Assembly (NCBI RefSeq): GCF_020037475.1
Contig: NZ_JAIQDB010000005.1
Span: 1-64,000 of the forward strand
Reading direction: 5' to 3'
Origin: Sutcliffiella deserti
Lineage (GTDB): Bacteria; Bacillota; Bacilli; Bacillales; Bacillaceae_I
DNA length: 64,000 nt
The notes beneath the pieces were generated by a model that was not told where the DNA came from, ran no database searches, and was given only the letters and a program-made list of their open reading frames with translations. Below are positions 58,572 to 64,000 of this stretch, piece by piece. The translations under genes were made by a program, and so were the position numbers. Each line of letters starts with the position of its first letter. Position 1 is the stretch's first letter.

Positions 58572-59429
58572 TCACGATAACTTTTTAGCCTTCCTAAACC
58601 GCTCGCTTTCATCAACCCAGCCCTCATAGTCCTCTGTATGAATGAATAGTGTTTTGCCGTATTCGGTTGATTCGATCAGTGCCTTTACTTTCCCACGCTT
58701 ATGATCATGATTGTTCAAATCCAGTTCTTTAGCTATGTCATCAAAAATGGAGAGGATCAGCTTTTCTTCGACCTTTGTTGGATGAACAACGGAAAGACCG
58801 ATTCTTTCCACCTCATCGCGATAGAATCGATAGTTATGATGGGTGTTAGATTCAAGGAACTGATGGATGATCTCTTCTGGTGGACGGCTGCTTTCATTTC
58901 CAATAAGAATTGGGGCATAAGTTCTTATCTGAGCGACAGTTCTTTCGGCATGCCCGATCAGCAGAGGGTGAACTTGACTTTCAATCAGTGCATGTAACGG
59001 CTTCGTTTCAACTTCGCTATTACTCATACTTGCACTAGTCATAAAATAATTCATATCCCGCCAGCTAATATTCATCCCGTTGTTAATACGATCATTGCGT
59101 ACAGACGGATCAAAAGGGCTTAAGCTTGCCTGCTTGGTCATAACAAGCTTGCTTGCCCCCAAGCTCAGCAATGTCCCAGCACTATGGGCAACTGTCGGGA
59201 TGATAATCTCAAACTCTTTGAAGTACTGTTTAATCATATTTACTATATTAAAAGCCGTGGTTGTATCGCCACCGCCGGTTCTTAGAAAAAGGGATAATCG
59301 CCCTGGTTCCTCTATGGCCTCCAGGTGTCTGGCCAAAGGTTCTAAAACATCTTCCTGCATACCGCTTACCAAAAGGATAATACTAGAGTTCCTCAAGCTT
59401 TCCAACGATTTAATATCTTGTAATCTCAT
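58572..59429 (-). CDS. SDH-type Clp-fold serine protease
   Basis: 285 residues, ClpP/crotonase-like fold of the SDH family. RLSLFLRTGGGDTTTAFNIV near 43 (oxyanion loop), nucleophile Ser in VAHSAGTLLSLGASKLVM near 83, LSPFDPSVRN near 103 (Asp of the SDH group), and a C-terminal half of helices with HKRGKVKALIES. No signal peptide or transmembrane helix, so probably cytoplasmic or membrane-associated. Targets unknown. ATG with GGAGGG upstream. Monocistronic. Confidence 0.85.
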   Translation of the reverse strand: MRLQDIKSLESLRNSSIILLVSGMQEDVLEPLARHLEAIEEPGRLSLFLRTGGGDTTTAFNIVNMIKQYFKEFEIIIPTVAHSAGTLLSLGASKLVMTKQASLSPFDPSVRNDRINNGMNISWRDMNYFMTSASMSNSEVETKPLHALIESQVHPLLIGHAERTVAQIRTYAPILIGNESSRPPEEIIHQFLESNTHHNYRFYRDEVERIGLSVVHPTKVEEKLILSIFDDIAKELDLNNHDHKRGKVKALIESTEYGKTLFIHTEDYEGWVDESERFRKAKKLS

Positions 59430-59681
59430 CTTTCTCCCTCCACTTTATAGGCTTGTCCATAGGCACGAGTTATTATCTGTATATGCTGAAAAAACAGAGC
59501 CTAGAACCTGCCCGTCCGTATTAATATCGTCCAAAAAGTGGAGATATAAAACTAGGGATAAAGAAAATATGTATTAGCGGTACTGGTAATTTTAACCACA
59601 GCTTCAGAAATAGTCAAAATAGATAATACTACCTATTTTGTGTATATAGTTTAGCTAAATGTTGAATATACTAATCTTTGA

Positions 59682-59717
59682 GTTTATAATTATACATATA
59701 TATTAATAATTATAAAC
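59682..59717. repeat. perfect 12-bp inverted repeat before the M28 peptidase gene
   Basis: GTTTATAATTAT (59682-59693) and ATAATTATAAAC (59706-59717) are exact complements, 12 bases apart, ending 14 bases before the ATG and immediately before the ribosome site. Could be an operator or a 5' mRNA hairpin. The rest of 59430-59680 shows nothing definite. Confidence 0.7.
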
Positions 59718-59731
59718 AGGGGGCATTAATA

Positions 59732-60694
59732 ATGAAGAAGGTCATGTTAGTAACAACATTAATATGGATGGTGGCAGTGTCAGCGGTTTCCGCTGCCAAT
59801 GGAGCTTCTTTGGTACATAAAAAAGGGTCACTATCCTATGAGCATGTTCAGTATCTGTCTGAAACAATCGGTGCCCGTGTAGCTGCTTCGAGTGAAGAAG
59901 CCGAGGCAAAGGAGTATATAAAAGCTCAATTCGATGAAATGGGTTATGAAACGAATGTTCAGGATTTCTCCTATGTACGCAGAGGAACCTCGCACGATTC
60001 CGCCAATGTGGTGGCATTTAAACCGGGTAAAAGTCAAAAAGTATTAGTTGTAGGAGCGCACTACGACTCTGTAGCAGTTGGAAAAGGTTCAGATGATAAT
60101 GCTTCTGGTGTTGCTGTCATGCTTGAAGCTGCTGAAGTCTTGAAAAAGATACCTACACCATATAGCATTGTGTTTGTGGCATTTGGAGCGGAGGAAGTCG
60201 GACTGCAAGGATCCAACTATTTTGTCAGTCAAATGAGTCAAGAAGATATTCAGAATACAATCGGAATGATCAATCTGGATAGCTTAGCTGCAGGAGATTA
60301 TATGTATGTTCATGGGAGTCTGGGTGAGGAAGGATTCTTGCGTGAGCAAGCCCTGGCGATTGCTGAAAAGAAAAAATTGGACCTTCGCATTAACGAAGGA
60401 TTAAATCCTGATTACCCTGCTGGAACAACTGGTGATTGGAGTGATCATGCTCCATTCCATAATGCGGGAATTCCCTATGCTTATTTCGAATCAACAAACT
60501 GGGAGATCGGGGACCAGGATGGATATGAGCAGACTGAAGAGTATGGCGGAATATGGCATACCAGTAATGACACGTTGAAATTCATTCAACAGGCCTTCCC
60601 TGGCAGATTGGAAGAAAGACTATCAACCTATTCTACTGTCCTGATTGACTTGTTGAAATTCACCAACAAAACAAGCACATCCAAAACAAATTAA
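59732..60694 (+). CDS. secreted M28 zinc aminopeptidase
   Basis: 320 residues. Signal peptide (~1-22, cut after SAA), then the M28 domain with all ligands and catalytic residues visible: GAHYDS (His and Asp), KGSDDNASG (bridging Asp), FGAEEVGLQGS (Glu base and Glu ligand), MINLDSL (Asp) and IWHTSNDT (His). YwaD-like secreted leucine aminopeptidase in Bacillus; no PA domain is inserted here. Ribosome site CAGGGGGC. Followed by a strong terminator. Confidence 0.92.
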   Translation: MKKVMLVTTLIWMVAVSAVSAANGASLVHKKGSLSYEHVQYLSETIGARVAASSEEAEAKEYIKAQFDEMGYETNVQDFSYVRRGTSHDSANVVAFKPGKSQKVLVVGAHYDSVAVGKGSDDNASGVAVMLEAAEVLKKIPTPYSIVFVAFGAEEVGLQGSNYFVSQMSQEDIQNTIGMINLDSLAAGDYMYVHGSLGEEGFLREQALAIAEKKKLDLRINEGLNPDYPAGTTGDWSDHAPFHNAGIPYAYFESTNWEIGDQDGYEQTEEYGGIWHTSNDTLKFIQQAFPGRLEERLSTYSTVLIDLLKFTNKTSTSKTN

Positions 60695-60709
60695 GTCGGA
60701 GTCATTTAT

Positions 60710-60752
60710 GCTCCCCTTTAGGTAGTCTGATGCCTAAAGGGGAGTATTTTTT
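60710..60752 (+). terminator. terminator after the M28 gene
   Basis: A perfect twelve-base-pair stem CTCCCCTTTAGG/CCTAAAGGGGAG with a ten-base loop, then TATTTTTTATG. Confidence 0.93.
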
Positions 60753-60873
60753 ATGCAAAAAAGAAGACACCGAATAGCCAAAAAGCAACTTGGAGTTTTG
60801 TTGTTTGTAAGAGTAAAATTCCTAAAAAAACTAACAATAATGGAACATCCATGCAATTTTTTAAAAGGAGAAG

Positions 60874-61527
60874 ATGAATTTGAGGAAACTTTGTTTAAAG
60901 TTAACCATTCTGTTGATGTCCTTTTCTTTGTTCTTTGTAACCGTGGAAGCACAGGCAAATGGAACCGAGTGCAGAGAAAATGAGTGTTTTAGTCAAGCGG
61001 AAGTACAGCTTAAGGGCGAATTAAGGAAGCTCTGGATTGACCATACGATATGGACAAGGAATTATATTGTAAGTGCCATAGCAGGAATGGAAGATCAAGA
61101 AAAGGTACTGGAAAGGTTATTGAAGAATCAGGAGGATATCGGAAATGCAATAAAGCCTTATTATGGGGACAGTGCAGGTAACAAGCTGACTGAATTGCTG
61201 AGAGATCACATTCTTATTGCAGGAAAGTTAGTGGCCGCAGCAAAAAGTGGAGACCAGGCTAATGTTGAGAAGTACAATACAGAATGGTATAAAAACGCTG
61301 ATGATATTGTTCAGTTCCTCAGCAGTGCTAATCCGAATTGGACGAATGCTGCATTACAAGACTTATTGTATACGCATTTGAAAATGGTCACAGATGATGT
61401 GATGGCAAGAATTAAAAAGGATTGGGATGCAAGTATTATCGCTTTTGATCAAGGAGAAGACCATATTATAGTACTGGCTGACGCGCTTACAGAAGGCATT
61501 GTGAAGCAATTCCCCGATAAGTTTTAA
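60874..61527 (+). CDS. secreted helical protein of unknown function
   Basis: 217 residues. Signal peptide (~1-28, cut after AQA), a short Cys pair (ECRENEC), then an all-helical domain with LRKLWIDHTIWTRNYIVSAI near 51 and LTELLRDHILIAGKLVAAAKSG near 109. The conserved His/Asp/Arg pattern (IDHTIWTR, RDHI) recalls four-helix-bundle metal-binding proteins, but I cannot name the family. ATG 60874 is three bases after AAAAGGAG; TTG 60880 at nine bases is possible. Ends in a strong terminator. Confidence 0.65.
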   Translation: MNLRKLCLKLTILLMSFSLFFVTVEAQANGTECRENECFSQAEVQLKGELRKLWIDHTIWTRNYIVSAIAGMEDQEKVLERLLKNQEDIGNAIKPYYGDSAGNKLTELLRDHILIAGKLVAAAKSGDQANVEKYNTEWYKNADDIVQFLSSANPNWTNAALQDLLYTHLKMVTDDVMARIKKDWDASIIAFDQGEDHIIVLADALTEGIVKQFPDKF

Positions 61528-61537
61528 AGCATAAATA

Positions 61538-61577
61538 TAACCGAGTATAAAAATGAACCTTTTATACTCGGTTTTTC
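61538..61577 (+). terminator. bidirectional terminator
   Basis: A perfect fourteen-base-pair stem AACCGAGTATAAAA/TTTTATACTCGGTT, followed by T5. Separates two convergent genes. Confidence 0.92.
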
Positions 61578-61585
61578 TGTGCAAT

Positions 61586-61798
61586 TTATCCCCCAAAAAA
61601 GAAGTCAATAACATTTGAGGCAGTGGAGGTTTCTTTGTTATAGAATTCCGAGTAACCACAGTTTTTGCAAAACACAACAATAAAGCGATTGTGCTGAATA
61701 TCAAACATTTTGGACAGCCCTGTACCCGTTGTAGCAATCTCTTTTGTGCCGACACTGTTAGAACCGCATTTTATACAGCCTTTGCCTTTGTTCTCCAT
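61586..61798 (-). CDS. Zn-ribbon small protein (COG3478-like)
   Basis: 70 residues with two CxxC knuckles (CIKC at ~8-11 and FCKNCGYSEFY at ~44-54) and a middle segment MFDIQHNRFIVVF. This layout is that of the predicted nucleic-acid-binding Zn-ribbon proteins of bacilli. GGGGGAAT upstream of the ATG. Function unknown. Confidence 0.75.
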   Translation of the reverse strand: MENKGKGCIKCGSNSVGTKEIATTGTGLSKMFDIQHNRFIVVFCKNCGYSEFYNKETSTASNVIDFFFGG

Positions 61799-62038
61799 TA
61801 AACATTCCCCCTGGTTATTAAGAATGTACTCTACATGGTAATACGTATGCAGAGGGGGAAGGTTTCACAATCGCATTGTAGGTCCTTGAAAAAATGCAAA
61901 TCCCATAAGCGTGCCTGAAACCGTGTGCTTGCATTGGGGAAGATGTGCGAGGTGGAGACCGATCTTACAAATTTGAAATTGCTCTTATGTACAAAAAGGG
62001 AACAGCCAAAAGCCGTTCCCTCCACTGCATGAGAAGTT

Positions 62039-62335
62039 TTAGTAGCCGTAGCCAAATCCAGGGCGTCCGTAGCCGAAACCAGGTCCCCCGTAACCAAATC
62101 CAGGGCGTCCATAACCGAAACCAGGTCTCCCGTAGCCAAATCCGGGACGTCCATATCCGTAGCCATAGCCAAAGCCAGGTCTTCCGAAACCATAGCCATA
62201 TCCAGGGTAGCCAAATCCTGGCCTGCCATACCCAAACCCAAACCCGCCTGTTGCAGCCCCGGCTGCTCCGAGAAGCGCAAGAGGGAGAATTCGTTGATCT
62301 TGTTCATAGTGAGAACCTGCATAATTGTCATACAT
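62039..62335 (-). CDS. Gly/Tyr/Phe-rich heptad-repeat protein
   Basis: 98 residues. A non-repetitive start (~1-30; YDNYAGSHYEQDQRILPLAL and a Gly/Ala stretch), then at least seven copies of GRPGFGY or close variants to the C-terminus, encoded by a 21-bp tandem repeat. No lipobox or clear signal peptide. Such Gly/Tyr-rich proteins in bacilli are often coat, crust or surface proteins, but nothing here proves that. GGAGG ten bases before the ATG. Confidence 0.7.
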   Translation of the reverse strand: MYDNYAGSHYEQDQRILPLALLGAAGAATGGFGFGYGRPGFGYPGYGYGFGRPGFGYGYGYGRPGFGYGRPGFGYGRPGFGYGGPGFGYGRPGFGYGY

Positions 62336-62417
62336 ACATTACATACCTCCTTAATTATTCTGCATATTGTATGTGGGTGGGCTTTATTAAGTGTAGAAGG
62401 TAGGGAAGGAGAAAAAG

Positions 62418-62460
62418 AAAAAACCGCTTCACCGCGATCGTCGCAGGAAACGGCTTTTTT
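62418..62460 (-). terminator. terminator of the M4 protease gene
   Basis: On the minus strand GCCGTTTC pairs with GAAGCGGT around a ~16-base inner hairpin; TTTTTTC follows. It begins about 20 bases after the protease stop. Confidence 0.75.
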
Positions 62461-62477
62461 ATTCGTTGTGTTAGAGT

Positions 62478-64000
62478 TTAAAACCTTGGCGCTCTTGGAT
62501 TATCCTCCACACTCCAGCCTTCATATAAACCTACATCATCAAATGCACCAAGGAATGCATTAAATTCCTCACTGCCTTCACCATAAAGATCGATTGCAGA
62601 TTGCAGAATTGCTTCACGGAACTCTGCGAAGCTTGCATCATAATGCAGATAGTCATAGGCACGATACCAAGTATCCGCTACTACGTCACGACCCATGCCA
62701 TATTCTTCGGCTACAAGGAAAGCGGAGTGTTGAAGAATTGTACAGTTAATGTGTACGCCGCCGTTATCCATGTTGGAAGGGAGGTAGTAGTACTCATCCA
62801 TATGTGCTGGGTAGCGTCCTTCCCCATCAATGCTGTAAGGGAAGTATACGGCACCTACAGGGAACTTTCCAGGGTCTTCACTGCTGCGCAATGCTGTTCT
62901 GCCATTTTCCAGCCACGCTTCCCCGATGATGTCCTCTCCGATTTCCCAGTTGCTGTCGTCTACAAGTGCTGCAAATGTATCAGAGTACGCTTCATTGATA
63001 GCTCCTGTTTCAAAACGGTAACGCAAGCCACCATTATAGTGGGTGATGCCATGGGTCATTTCGTGGGCGGTAACATCAAGGGATGCAAGTGGGATGAACT
63101 GCTGGCCATCTCCGTCACCATAGGTCATCATTGCGATGCCATTGCTCCAGAAAGCGTTGTTGTACGCCGTCCAGAAGTGAACTCTGGAGCGGATTGCCAT
63201 GCCGTTGCCATCAAGCGAGTTGCGTCCATGGTTGTTCAGGAAGTAGTCGTATACGATACGGGAGTTGGAGTGTGCATCAACTGCCGGACCCTGTCCAACC
63301 GTCTCCCATGAACTGCTGTCGCCGCTATATTCTACATCCTTCCAAGAAGCGCTTTTATTTGAATATAACCAAATTTGGTTGGAGGTATTTTTCATATTGT
63401 ACGTTAAGATCCCATCCATCTGAGTGGATCTGTAATCGGCAAGATAGAACTGTGCACCTGTCCCGCTATCCGGAACGTTTCCATGAGAAAGGTTGAGCAG
63501 CTTCGTAATTCCGTTTGTTCCTAGACCAGATCCTCTTGACGGCTTCAGTTTGCTGGCATTTTCAATCGCCTTTGGATTCGGTCCTTTTTCCGATTTCAGG
63601 GCAGCTGTCCCTTGAGCAATCTCCTCTCCCATCACATCTTCAAAAAAGCCAAGGCCTGTGACGGCATTGTATTGATCCAATACCTTTCCATTTTTTGCAT
63701 CCACATATACATACCAGTTGCCTGGCTCTCCTTCAAAAAATTCAAGGTTGATACGGTATGCGAGGTGGTAGTTTTCATCGAGCGGATAGATAACCAATTC
63801 GGAGGTTTCAAAAGGAACATCCGCTGGCGCATTTACTGCAAGTTTTGCTTCACTCACCGCTTCTTTTGCCTGAATCGCTGGTGTAGTGTCAATATCGAGG
63901 GAGTCTAATTTCACATCATAGTTGCCGTTAACAGTTGTTACTACGTTTTCGTCATTAAAATGGACATTAAGTTCGTTGCGGTCAACCGGGACGCCGTTCT
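62478..64000 (-). CDS. M4 (thermolysin/bacillolysin) metalloprotease, 5'-truncated by the window edge
   Basis: At least 507 residues remain in frame to the window end; the signal peptide and start lie beyond 64000. The retained order is: end of the FTP propeptide domain (VPVDRNELNVHFNDENVV), PepSY-like propeptide (~30-110), then the mature M4 enzyme with AHEMTHGITHY (HExxH zinc site), ETGAINEAYSDTFA (third ligand Glu) and the C-terminal GVHINCTILQHSAFL-type catalytic His region, ending DDVGLYEGWSVEDNP. A secreted neutral protease of the Npr type. The GTG at 63914 is internal, not the start. Confidence 0.9.
   Translation of the reverse strand, partial: NGVPVDRNELNVHFNDENVVTTVNGNYDVKLDSLDIDTTPAIQAKEAVSEAKLAVNAPADVPFETSELVIYPLDENYHLAYRINLEFFEGEPGNWYVYVDAKNGKVLDQYNAVTGLGFFEDVMGEEIAQGTAALKSEKGPNPKAIENASKLKPSRGSGLGTNGITKLLNLSHGNVPDSGTGAQFYLADYRSTQMDGILTYNMKNTSNQIWLYSNKSASWKDVEYSGDSSSWETVGQGPAVDAHSNSRIVYDYFLNNHGRNSLDGNGMAIRSRVHFWTAYNNAFWSNGIAMMTYGDGDGQQFIPLASLDVTAHEMTHGITHYNGGLRYRFETGAINEAYSDTFAALVDDSNWEIGEDIIGEAWLENGRTALRSSEDPGKFPVGAVYFPYSIDGEGRYPAHMDEYYYLPSNMDNGGVHINCTILQHSAFLVAEEYGMGRDVVADTWYRAYDYLHYDASFAEFREAILQSAIDLYGEGSEEFNAFLGAFDDVGLYEGWSVEDNPRAPRF

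Noticed and set aside
61831-62331. Minus-strand open frame of 166 codons overlapping the Gly/Tyr-rich gene
   Set aside because: It is the same 21-bp repeat read in another frame (Asp/Leu/Ala-rich); the GGAGG site and composition favour the 98-residue frame.

Overview
This is chromosomal DNA of a low-GC, spore-forming-type Firmicute of the family Bacillaceae (Bacillus sensu lato). The evidence is gene content and order: the backbone follows the Bacillus subtilis order yebE-yebG-purEKBCSQLFMNHD-yerA-yerB-yerC-pcrB-pcrA-ligA-camS-opuE-gatCAB-dgkB, with AGGAGG-type ribosome binding sites, frequent TTG and GTG starts and U-rich intrinsic terminators. The species cannot be fixed from this window.

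Layout. 1-80: 3' end of a 5S rRNA and its terminator. 0.2-3.8 kb: accessory genes (small lipoprotein, membrane protein, SUKH-type immunity-like protein, P-loop kinase-like protein). 3.8-6.8 kb: a complete sigY-yxlCDEFG operon (ECF sigma factor, regulators, ABC exporter) with a recognisable autoregulatory promoter. 7.0-9.2 kb: an Hsp20-like protein and a glycine-betaine (BCCT) transporter. 9.3-24.4 kb: yebE, yebG, then the twelve-gene de novo purine operon behind a guanine riboswitch. The operon is interrupted by a 1.15-kb repeat cluster between purB and purC and by a 73-bp MITE-like element between purH and purD. 24.3-35 kb: a tiny antisense membrane gene, a DUF2892 protein, yerA, yerB, yerC, pcrB, pcrA, ligA, camS. 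35.7-40 kb: P5C dehydrogenase, a DUF4397 secreted protein and a proline symporter. 40.4-43.7 kb: gatCAB. 43.7-44.7 kb: a non-coding minisatellite. 44.8-49.4 kb: an M15B carboxypeptidase, the sigma-W-type flotillin operon (yuaF-floT) and dgkB. 49.5-64 kb is largely accessory: several lipoproteins, a GH32 sucrase, a T-box-controlled archaeal-type prolyl-tRNA synthetase, a serine beta-lactamase-fold protein, an SDH-type Clp-fold protease, an M28 aminopeptidase, a Gly/Tyr-rich repeat protein and a 5'-truncated M4 metalloprotease.

How it works together. The purine block makes IMP from PRPP and is predicted to be switched off by guanine or hypoxanthine at the leader terminator, with PurR-type control possible upstream. 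Osmotic adaptation is a second theme (BCCT carrier, proline symporter with a sigma-B-like promoter). ECF sigma factors (SigY, SigW) appear through their promoter motifs. GatCAB makes Gln-tRNA by transamidation, and ProS is controlled by uncharged tRNA-Pro.

The least explained feature is the non-coding repeat load. (i) Two MITE-like families have GGCT-type terminal inverted repeats and 8-bp target duplications (178-181 bp: two copies; 64-76 bp: three copies). (ii) Their GC-rich core recurs in tandem and inverted pairs inside the pur operon. (iii) A GGGGTCTGGCCCC palindrome is used as terminator at three gene ends. (iv) Tandem arrays with 21-bp or 41-bp periods lie in intergenic spaces. No CRISPR array, prophage, complete IS or tRNA gene was seen.
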